The translations under genes were made by a program, and so were the position numbers. From Mycobacterium mantenii (GTDB taxonomy: Bacteria; Actinomycetota; Actinomycetes; Mycobacteriales; Mycobacteriaceae), in the NCBI RefSeq assembly GCF_010731775.1, contig NZ_AP022590.1, positions 4,960,001 through 5,024,000 on the forward strand: a stretch of DNA of 64,000 nt, read 5' to 3'. The notes beneath the pieces are model-generated. The model saw nothing but the letters and a program-made list of their open reading frames with translations. It made no database searches and was not told where the DNA came from. Of the stretch, positions 53,801-60,502 are shown piece after piece. Each line of letters begins with the position of its first letter. Position 1 is the stretch's first letter.

Positions 53801-54142
53801 ATCTCGCCGCGGGCCGCGATCGAGGCGCGGGTGCTGGTCACCGAACGGATGACCCCGCTGGTGGTCGGCGGCCACACGGTGCACCAGATCGGGTTGCCCT
53901 ACCACTGGGGCGTCGGCAGCGATGCGTTGGTGAGCGGCGATGCGGCCAACGATCTGCTCGGTGTGACCCTGGACCCGAACGTGCAGATCCAGGAGTCCAA
54001 GGCCGGGTCGTGCGACATCCGTCCGGGCCGCCGCCCGCAGGGCGAGGCGCTGCTGCGGCTGATCGACGAGTACCAGTCCCGCGCGGGGATAACCGTGGAG
54101 ACGGGCAATAACCGGATCACCGAGCCTCGCGAGGAGAGCTGA
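50855..54142 (+). CDS. fdhA: Formate dehydrogenase catalytic subunit, selenocysteine-containing
   Basis: 1095 residues when the in-frame TGA at 51434-51436 is read as selenocysteine (residue 194). Molybdopterin oxidoreductase: [4Fe-4S] motif SICPYCAVGCGQRVYV with LCPKGA, then ENQARI-Sec-HSSTVPGLGTSFGRGG, the region that holds the Sec ligand of Mo/W in FdhN/FdhF. LGNVGRPGSGIMALRGHATIQG and the C-terminal molydopterin dinucleotide domain (AGSCDIRPGRRPQGEAL) are present. There is no Tat twin-arginine signal followed by a hydrophobic stretch (MRRLFLEWPVLRQL has none), so it is probably cytoplasmic-facing. ATG at 50855 follows AGGGGC. Overlaps fdhB (TGATG). Confidence 0.95.
51434..51466 (+). promoter_or_regulatory. 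Bacterial SECIS element after Sec codon UGA
   Basis: UGA at 51434-51436 is followed after 11 nt by a perfect hairpin: GGUUCCC (51448-51454), loop GGUCU (51455-51459), GGGAACC (51460-51466). E. coli fdhF has the same 11-nt spacing and GGUCU loop. The bulged U of the E. coli stem appears paired here (7 uninterrupted bp). The loop G and U bases that contact SelB are kept. Confidence 0.9.
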
Positions 54143-55125
54143 TGGGACAGCTGACCGGTCCGACCGACCCGGCCATGGCCGCCGGCTGGGCAGATGCCAA
54201 GCCACGCAAGGGTTTTTTCACCGATACCTCGATCTGCATCGGTTGCAAGGCTTGTGAAGTCGCCTGCAAGGAGTGGAACCGCAATCCGCGCGACGGCGAC
54301 CTCGAGCTGCTGGGCTCGTCGTACGACAACACCGGGTCGCTGGGCGCCAGCACCTGGCGGCACGTGGCCTTCATCGAGCAGGGCCGCGACCGCATCGAAG
54401 AGGCCCGTGAATCCGGGCGTGCGCTGATCGATCTCGGCATGCCCGCCCTGCCCGGGGCCGCGAAACATGCTGATCCGGAACCGGTTTCGCAACCGCTGCA
54501 CACCCCGGAGTTCCGCTGGCTGATGTCGTCGGACGTGTGCAAGCACTGCACGCACGCCGGCTGCCTGGACGTCTGCCCGACGGGCGCGCTGTTCCGCACC
54601 GAGTTCGGCACCGTGGTCGTCCAGCACGACGTCTGCAACGGCTGCGGAACGTGTGTGGCGGGTTGCCCGTTCGGCGTCGTCGAACGCCGCAGCGACGGCA
54701 CGTATGCGACGCCGGTGGAACGCCCGGGCCGGCCGAAGGAGGAATTCGTCACCGGCGTCGCCCAGAAGTGCACGCTCTGCTACGACCGCCTGGTCGAGGA
54801 TCAGGTACCGGCGTGCGCCCAGACCTGCCCGACCACGTCGATCAAGTTCGGCAATCACGACGAGCTGGTGGACCAGGCGCGCGAGCGAGTCGCGCAGCTG
54901 CACGCCGAGGGGCGCACCGAGGCAAGGCTTTACGGCGCCAACGAGCACGACGGTGTCGGCGGCACGGGTTCGGTGTTCCTGCTGCTCGACGAGCCGGAGG
55001 TCTATGGCCTGCCGCCCGATCCGCGGGTGTGCACGGCCGACCTGAAGACCATGTTCAAGCGGGCGAGCATGGCCGCGGCGGGCATGGTCGGTGCCGCCGC
55101 GTGGGCTTTCTGGAGCAGCCGATGA
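54142..55125 (+). CDS. fdhB: Formate dehydrogenase iron-sulfur subunit
   Basis: 327 residues; electron-transfer subunit with four [4Fe-4S] clusters. Cys motifs: CIGCKACEVACKEWN, CKHCTHAGCLDVCPTG, CNGCGTCVAGCPFG and CTLCYDRLVEDQVPACAQTCP. A short C-terminal hydrophobic helix (ASMAAAGMVGAAAWAFW) may anchor it to the membrane. Like the catalytic subunit it has no export signal. ATG at 54142 overlaps the fdhA stop; the stop overlaps the NrfD-like gene by 4 nt (ATGA). Confidence 0.94.
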   Translation: MGQLTGPTDPAMAAGWADAKPRKGFFTDTSICIGCKACEVACKEWNRNPRDGDLELLGSSYDNTGSLGASTWRHVAFIEQGRDRIEEARESGRALIDLGMPALPGAAKHADPEPVSQPLHTPEFRWLMSSDVCKHCTHAGCLDVCPTGALFRTEFGTVVVQHDVCNGCGTCVAGCPFGVVERRSDGTYATPVERPGRPKEEFVTGVAQKCTLCYDRLVEDQVPACAQTCPTTSIKFGNHDELVDQARERVAQLHAEGRTEARLYGANEHDGVGGTGSVFLLLDEPEVYGLPPDPRVCTADLKTMFKRASMAAAGMVGAAAWAFWSSR

Positions 55126-56207
55126 GCACGTCGGAATTCGACAGCTTCCGTCCGCCCGAGCCCACGGGCGGCCGGCGCCGCAAAGGCAAGCGCGCGGGCC
55201 GCCGGGGCGGCGGCGACGGCTCACGCGAGATGCCGATGGTCCCCGAAGCCGAGTTCACGTCCTATTACGGACGTCCGGTGGTCAAGCCCGCGCCGTGGGG
55301 ACACGAGGTCGCGGCATACCTGTTCCTGGGCGGCGTCGCCGGTGGGTCGGGTCTGCTAGCCGCCGGGGCCCAGCTCACCGGGCGAAACACGTTGCGCCGC
55401 AACGCCAGACTGTCCGCCCTGATCGCGGTGGCCCTCGGCGCGGTCGCGCTGGTGAAGGACCTGGGCCGGCCCGAGCGGTTCGTGAACATGCTTAGGACGG
55501 TCAAGCCGACCTCGCCGATGAGCATCGGCTCGTGGATCCTCAGCTTCTTTTCCGCCGGCATCGGGGTTGCCGCGGCGTCCGAGGTCGACCGGATGACCGG
55601 CGAGCGAATTCCGTTGGGCCCGTTGCGCCCCGTGCTGCGAGCCGTGGAGGGACCGGCCGGATTGGAAGCCGCTGTCTTCGCGGCGCCGCTGGCCGTCTAC
55701 ACGGCGGTGCTGCTCACCGACACCGCGACGCCGACGTGGAACGCCGCGTATCGAGATCTCCCGTTCGTGTTCGTCAGCTCGGCGAGCCTGGCCGGCTCGG
55801 GCTTGGCGCTGATCACCACCCCGGTCGCCGAGGCCGGGCCCGCCCGCAAGCTGGCCGTCATCGGCGCGATCGGCGACCTGATCTCCGCCAGGTTCACCGA
55901 GTACCGGATGGACCCGGTGACCAGGGAACCGCTGCACCACGGCACGCCCGGTCGGCTCCTGGCCGCCAGTGAATGGCTCGCCGCCGCAGGCGGTTTGGGC
56001 GCGCTGCTGGGCGGGCGTCACCGCGGCGTCGCCGCGTTGTCCGGCCTGACGTTGCTGACGGCCTCGGCGATGCTGAGGTTCGGATTCTTCGAGGCGGGCA
56101 AGGAATCGGCCGGCGATCCCCGCTACACGATCGAGCCGCAGAAGCGCAGGCTGGCCGCCCGCCGGGCGGCAGGCGTCACCGGGGACTCTATCACCACCGC
56201 GGAGTAG
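55122..56207 (+). CDS. NrfD/PsrC-type polysulfide-reductase-like membrane subunit of formate dehydrogenase
   Basis: 361 residues. A basic Arg/Lys/Gly-rich cytoplasmic N-terminus (~60 residues) is followed by about eight membrane segments starting GHEVAAYLFLGGVAGGSGLLAAG, then ALIAVALGAVALVKDLGR and MSIGSWILSFFSAGIGVA, as in the NrfD/PsrC quinone-reacting family. It would pass electrons from formate to menaquinone. It takes the place of the cytochrome-b FdnI/FdoI subunit of FdhN. ATG at 55122, last of the fdh operon. Confidence 0.88.
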   Translation: MSTSEFDSFRPPEPTGGRRRKGKRAGRRGGGDGSREMPMVPEAEFTSYYGRPVVKPAPWGHEVAAYLFLGGVAGGSGLLAAGAQLTGRNTLRRNARLSALIAVALGAVALVKDLGRPERFVNMLRTVKPTSPMSIGSWILSFFSAGIGVAAASEVDRMTGERIPLGPLRPVLRAVEGPAGLEAAVFAAPLAVYTAVLLTDTATPTWNAAYRDLPFVFVSSASLAGSGLALITTPVAEAGPARKLAVIGAIGDLISARFTEYRMDPVTREPLHHGTPGRLLAASEWLAAAGGLGALLGGRHRGVAALSGLTLLTASAMLRFGFFEAGKESAGDPRYTIEPQKRRLAARRAAGVTGDSITTAE

Positions 56208-56254
56208 TAAGCGCTGCTCGTTTGCGCTCGGTGCAGCCGGGTACTCCGTCACGC

Positions 56255-57241
56255 ATGACGAATTTTGGCTACACTTTGATGACCGAGCAGAGTGGACCCA
56301 AAGACCTTGTCCGGTACGCGGTTTCGGCTGAAGAGCGCGGCTTCGACTTTCACGTGTGCAGTGACCACTTCTCGCCGTGGCTCACCTCACAAGGGCACGC
56401 GCCCAACGCCTGGGCGGTGCTGGGTGCGGTCGCGCAGGCCACCGAACGGGTCGACCTCTACACCTATGTGACGTGCCCGACGATGCGGTATCACCCCGCC
56501 ATCGTGGCCCAGCAGGCGGCCACCGTGCAGATCCTGTCCGACGGCAGGTTCACCCTGGGGCTGGGCAGCGGTGAAAACCTGAACGAACACGTCGTCGGCA
56601 AGGGCTGGCCGGCCGTCGGGCGGCGGCAGGACATGCTGCGCGAGGCCATCAAAATCATCCGGGAGTTGTTCGGCGGGCAATTGGTGGACTTCACCGGCGA
56701 TTACTTTCAGGTCGATTCGGCGCGGCTGTGGGACGTCCCCGACGTTCCGGTCGGCATCGGGGTGGCGGTCGGGGGCACCAGAGCGGTCGACAAATTCGCC
56801 AAGCTGGCCGACCACCTGATCGCGACGGAACCCAAGAAGGAACTGGTCGACGCCTGGCACGGCGCCCGGCAAGCCGCCAATCTCGCCGGCGGCGGACGGG
56901 TGGTCGGCCAGATACCGGTGTCCTGGGATCCCGATCGGGACACCGCCGTCAAGCGTGCGCACGACCAGTTCCGGTGGTTTGCCGGCGGCTGGAAGGTCAA
57001 TGCCGACCTGCCGACGCCGGCCGGCTTCGCCGGCGCGACCCAGTTCGTGCGGCCCGAAGACGTCGCCGAGACGATTCCGTGCGGTCCTGACCTCGACGCG
57101 ATCGTCGAGAGCGTGCGGCCCTACTGGGAAGCCGGGTTCACCGATATCGCGCTCGTGCAGATCGGCGGAGAAACCCAGGAAAGGTTTCTCTCCGACGCCG
57201 CGGAGCCTTTGCTGGCTGCCCTGCGCGACGCAGCAAACTGA
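56255..57241 (+). CDS. F420-dependent luciferase-like oxidoreductase (LLM class)
   Basis: 328 residues, TIM-barrel LLM family closest to the F420-dependent glucose-6-phosphate-dehydrogenase-like group: FGYTLMTEQSGPKDLVRYAVSAEERGFDF, SDHFSPWLTSQGHAPNAWAVLGAV, TCPTMRYHPAIVAQQAATV and LGLGSGENLNEHVVGKGWP. The substrate is not apparent. ATG at 56255, 47 bp after the formate dehydrogenase series on the same strand, so transcription may continue from it; a functional link is not shown. Confidence 0.9.
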   Translation: MTNFGYTLMTEQSGPKDLVRYAVSAEERGFDFHVCSDHFSPWLTSQGHAPNAWAVLGAVAQATERVDLYTYVTCPTMRYHPAIVAQQAATVQILSDGRFTLGLGSGENLNEHVVGKGWPAVGRRQDMLREAIKIIRELFGGQLVDFTGDYFQVDSARLWDVPDVPVGIGVAVGGTRAVDKFAKLADHLIATEPKKELVDAWHGARQAANLAGGGRVVGQIPVSWDPDRDTAVKRAHDQFRWFAGGWKVNADLPTPAGFAGATQFVRPEDVAETIPCGPDLDAIVESVRPYWEAGFTDIALVQIGGETQERFLSDAAEPLLAALRDAAN

Positions 57242-57421
57242 TCGCGGGTTTGACCGCAACTCGCCCGGGTATCCGGGTCGCAGTCGGGCGCGGCCAGCCA
57301 GATGTCGGGACGTCGATAGTGCTGGGACCGTGAACGGGCGTGCCGGCGGGCGTTGGCCCCGCGCTGCTGCCGCACAGCCGGGCCCGCAGGTATCCGCAAT
57401 CCGGCAAAGCAGGGGGAGTCA

Positions 57422-57823
57422 ATGATGACCGATCGAACCGGTGACACAACAGGAACACTCGTAAAGGCCCTCAGCGGCGCCAGCTTCGGCCTGGGGGTGA
57501 GCGAGCTGGTGGCCCCGGGGAAGGTCGCCGCCATCGCCGGTGTGGACGACACCAGCCGCTCGCGGCGGGTGATCCGCGCGCTCGGGGTGCGTGAATGCGG
57601 TCATGGCGCGGCACTGCTGGGCGGGCCCGCCAAGTTGGTGTGGACCCGGGTGGCCGGCGACGTGCTGGACATGGCGCTGTTGATCGCCGGTGTGGCCGCC
57701 CGCGGCCCCGGGCGACGGCGCCAGGGCGTGATCTCGGCCACCCTCCTCTCCGGTATCGCCGGGCTCGACCTCTACACGGCGCTGCGAACCACCGGCAACG
57801 GGGCTGGGCGGGGCGCTCCGTAG
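57422..57823 (+). CDS. Small membrane protein of unknown function
   Basis: 133 residues, unrecognised. Glycine-rich with weak hydrophobic stretches (SFGLGVSELVAPGKVAAIAG, DVLDMALLIAGVAARG, GVISATLLSGIAGLDLYTAL) and basic loops (TSRSRRVIRALGVREC, GPGRRRQ); two to four short membrane helices are likely. It follows a 180-bp gap (57242-57421) in which I see only an Arg-rich GC stretch and no clear promoter. Two adjacent ATGs (57422, 57425). Probably its own transcription unit with the DJ-1-like gene. Confidence 0.7.
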   Translation: MMTDRTGDTTGTLVKALSGASFGLGVSELVAPGKVAAIAGVDDTSRSRRVIRALGVRECGHGAALLGGPAKLVWTRVAGDVLDMALLIAGVAARGPGRRRQGVISATLLSGIAGLDLYTALRTTGNGAGRGAP

Positions 57824-57875
57824 CTACGCGCTCTTGATCCGAGGGGAAATCGGCGATCGCGGAAGGGAAGCGACG

Positions 57876-58430
57876 ATGTCAAACGAATTGCAGGGCAAGA
57901 AAATAGCGATCCTCGCCGCTGACGGCGTGGAAAAGGTGGAGCTCGAACAGCCGCGTGCGGCGCTGCAGGAGGCCGGCGCACAGGTGCAGCTGCTGTCTTT
58001 GAAGGACGGCGAAATTCAGGCGCGTAACCACGATCTCGAACCGGCCGGAGCGTTCCCTGTGGACCGGAAGGTATCCGAGGCCTCGGTGGATGAATTCGAC
58101 GGTCTGCTGCTGCCGGGCGGCACCGTGAACCCGGACAAGCTGCGCATGGACGACTCCGCCGTGTCCTTCGTCCGCGATTTCGTCGGGTCGGGAAAGCCGG
58201 TGGCGGCCATCTGTCATGGTCCCTGGACGCTGGTGGAAGCCGGCGTGGCGGTGGGCCGGACGTTGACGTCGTATCCCAGTATCCGCACCGATCTGCGCAA
58301 CGCGGGCGCCCACGTCGTCGACGAGGAAGTCGTCGTCGACGGCAATCTGATCACCAGCCGCTCGCCGTCGGACCTCCCGGCGTTCTGCGCGACCATCCTC
58401 AAGCAGTTCGCCCATGGGACAGCGGGTTAG
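57876..58430 (+). CDS. DJ-1/PfpI family protein
   Basis: 184 residues. Type 1 glutamine-amidotransferase-like fold: KKIAILAADGVEKVELEQPR, DGLLLPGGTVNPDKLRMD, nucleophile Cys in PVAAICHGPWTLVEAGV and ITSRSPSDLPAFC at the C-terminus. Members include stress-induced proteases and deglycases. ATG at 57876 follows GGAAGGGAAG. The gene precedes the methyltransferase/CDGSH pair by ~106 bp. Confidence 0.93.
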   Translation: MSNELQGKKIAILAADGVEKVELEQPRAALQEAGAQVQLLSLKDGEIQARNHDLEPAGAFPVDRKVSEASVDEFDGLLLPGGTVNPDKLRMDDSAVSFVRDFVGSGKPVAAICHGPWTLVEAGVAVGRTLTSYPSIRTDLRNAGAHVVDEEVVVDGNLITSRSPSDLPAFCATILKQFAHGTAG

Positions 58431-58536
58431 CCGCAATGACTTTTCGGCTGCTCCGTTTGAATCCACCGGTTTGCGGGCATTATCCCGCCAAGCCGTGTTC
58501 AGCGGCAATTTCCGTAGGGTTCTCGAAAGGCCAACA

Positions 58537-59226
58537 GTGACGACCACGTATCTCGAGCCCGCTGTCTCGCCCGCTCCCAACGTGTATCAGCCGCAACAAG
58601 ACTCTCGTTTGCTGGTGGACGTGATGCACGACACCGGCCTCATCCCGGGGCGCAGGGTTCTCGATCTGTGCACCGGTAGCGGGTTCGTCGCTATCGCGGC
58701 CGCGGCGATGGGTTGCGCCGGTGCGACGGCCTTCGACATCTGCCCGCACGCGGTGCGTTGTGCTCGGGAGAACGCTGCGGTTGCCGGGGTGGAGGTCGAC
58801 GTCCGCGAAGGATCGTGGATCGCCGCGGTGGATTGCGCGCCGTTCGATGTGGTGGTGTCCAACCCGCCTTATGTGCCCACACCGCCCGGTGCCGAGCTGC
58901 AGGAGATCTGCCCGACGGCCGGACCGTCATGGGCGTGGAACGCCGGCGTCGATGGCCGGATGGTCCTCGACCCGCTGTGCGAGTCGGCGCCAAAGCTGTT
59001 GCGCGACGGCGGATCCCTGCTACTGGTGCATTCGGCGCTCGCCGGTGTCCAACAGTCGCTGGATTCCCTGAAGTGGGCCGGCATGGACGCGAAAGTGATT
59101 GCCTCCAAATGGATCCCGTTCGGCCCGGTGCTGTCGTCCCGGGCGAAGTGGCTGGAAGAGGTCGGCCTGATACCGCGCGGGCGGCGCGAAGAGGAGCTGA
59201 TCGTGATCCGGGCGGAGAAACGGTGA
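58537..59226 (+). CDS. HemK-like SAM-dependent methyltransferase
   Basis: 229 residues. SAM motif RVLDLCTGSGFVAIAAAAMG, motif II ATAFDICPHAVRCAREN and catalytic-loop VVVSNPPYVPTPPGAEL; NPPY is the amide/amine-methylating signature of the HemK/PrmC group. It is shorter than PrmC (~280), lacking the N-terminal release-factor-binding domain, so it may act on another substrate. GTG at 58537 is preferred over 58414 because the extra upstream part overlaps the PfpI gene. Overlaps the CDGSH gene by 4 nt (GTGA). Confidence 0.88.
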   Translation: MTTTYLEPAVSPAPNVYQPQQDSRLLVDVMHDTGLIPGRRVLDLCTGSGFVAIAAAAMGCAGATAFDICPHAVRCARENAAVAGVEVDVREGSWIAAVDCAPFDVVVSNPPYVPTPPGAELQEICPTAGPSWAWNAGVDGRMVLDPLCESAPKLLRDGGSLLLVHSALAGVQQSLDSLKWAGMDAKVIASKWIPFGPVLSSRAKWLEEVGLIPRGRREEELIVIRAEKR

Positions 59227-59468
59227 CCGCCACCCGGGTGCAGGTGGTGCCCAACGGGCCCGTGCTGGTCTCGGGTCCGGTGCGAATCGAGATGCCCGGC
59301 GGCGAGGTCGTCGAGTCCGACCGGTTCATGGTGGCGATCTGTACCTGCCGCCGCAGCGGCCGCTACCCGTTGTGCGACACCAGCCATCGCCGGTGCCGGC
59401 GCCTCAAAACGTCGGATGCTCCAGCGGGCTCCGCAACGACGTCCGATTCTGCTGCCACGACGTCATAA
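59223..59468 (+). CDS. CDGSH iron-sulfur domain protein
   Basis: 81 residues. The pattern CTCRRSGRYPLCDTSH fits the CDGSH motif C-x-C-x2-S-x3-P-x-C-D-x-[ST]-H, giving three Cys and one His ligands of a [2Fe-2S] cluster (here CDTSH). The N-terminal RVQVVPNGPVLVSGPVRIEMPG is the usual beta-cap. GTG at 59223 overlaps the methyltransferase stop. Its 3' 65 bp overlap the convergent diiron-oxidase gene. It probably supplies electrons to a nearby oxidase. Confidence 0.9.
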   Translation: MTATRVQVVPNGPVLVSGPVRIEMPGGEVVESDRFMVAICTCRRSGRYPLCDTSHRRCRRLKTSDAPAGSATTSDSAATTS

Positions 59469-60417
59469 TCCGTTCCGCCAAGCGGTTTTCGACCGCGGCA
59501 TGGGCACGGATTCCGAAGATCACATCGTGCTCGAGCTTCGGCTCCTGCGCGACGAGATCGCCCACCACGTCGATACGCACCACGTGTTCGTGTACCGCGT
59601 CGGCCTCGACGTGCTCGCTGTAGAACTCGACGCACGCCTCCGGGGCCTGCAGGCGCCGCAGGGCTTTGACCATGCGCTGCGACCCCGGCGGTGAGGTGAT
59701 CTCCGTCGAGGCGAAGTGCCCGATCGCCGCGCCGCGCAACGAGCGGTGCAGTCCGAACAGCGACATCAGGTTGACCACCGCCAGGGATTCGGCGGGCACC
59801 GCGTCGACGTAACCCCAGTAGGTCGCGTCCAGACCGGCCGCCGCCAGCAGGTCGGCGAACAGCTGCTGGTGCAGCCGCGAGCCCCGTCCGGCGCCGTACT
59901 CGTCGAATTCGACTGCCACGAATGCCGCCTTGGCCATTCCCGTCAGACGCGGGATGGCCCACGCGTGCGGATCACCCTCTTTGAGGTGATACAGCGAGCG
60001 GTGCACGAAGTATTCGCACATCTGCTGCCAGGTTCCGGTATCGCGCAAAAAGTACGACGGACCGGTGCCGTCGACGGGTTCGACCGTGATCGCTTCCATC
60101 TCGGCGGCCGCGGTCTGGTCGGGATCGATGTGCCCGACGTCGCGGTGCACGCCGGCCAGAAATACCCGCTCTAGTTCGGCGCGCAGGCCCAGCAGCGCGG
60201 GATTCCACTCCCATGCGGGATCGACGCCGGCCAGACCGCGGTAGTGCAGTTCGTAACACATGGACAGCGCCAGTTGCAGATCCAGACCGTAAGGATCGGA
60301 ATCACGCACGGATGCGCCGATGCGGGCCAGGTGGTCGACGGAAGGTGGACCTGCCAGCGCGCAGCGCACGGCCGTCGACAGCGGCCCGTGTGCCGCGGGC
60401 AGGACGGGTTCGGTCAT
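59404..60417 (-). CDS. Haem-oxygenase-like iron-containing redox enzyme
   Basis: 337 residues. Helical bundle of the HDO (haem-oxygenase-like diiron oxidase) type; the family is annotated iron-containing redox enzyme. Candidate ligand clusters are AVEFDEYGAGRGSRLHQQLF (Glu-x2-Glu ... His) and EFYSEHVEADAVHEH (Glu, His, Asp, His). The substrate is unknown; HDO enzymes cleave or oxidise fatty acids, amino acids and amines. ATG at 60417 follows a weak site; GTG just upstream (VTRTSTMTEP) is an alternative. Convergent with and overlapping the CDGSH gene by 65 bp. The same proteins are neighbours in other actinobacteria. Confidence 0.85.
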   Translation of the reverse strand: MTEPVLPAAHGPLSTAVRCALAGPPSVDHLARIGASVRDSDPYGLDLQLALSMCYELHYRGLAGVDPAWEWNPALLGLRAELERVFLAGVHRDVGHIDPDQTAAAEMEAITVEPVDGTGPSYFLRDTGTWQQMCEYFVHRSLYHLKEGDPHAWAIPRLTGMAKAAFVAVEFDEYGAGRGSRLHQQLFADLLAAAGLDATYWGYVDAVPAESLAVVNLMSLFGLHRSLRGAAIGHFASTEITSPPGSQRMVKALRRLQAPEACVEFYSEHVEADAVHEHVVRIDVVGDLVAQEPKLEHDVIFGIRAHAAVENRLAERIMTSWQQNRTSLRSPLEHPTF

Positions 60418-60502
60418 GGTCGATGTGCGGGTCACGCCGATGTCTACCCGCTGCGCGGGGCGGGCAAACGGCACGCGGTTGCGTACCGCCCTCAAATCCG
60501 GC

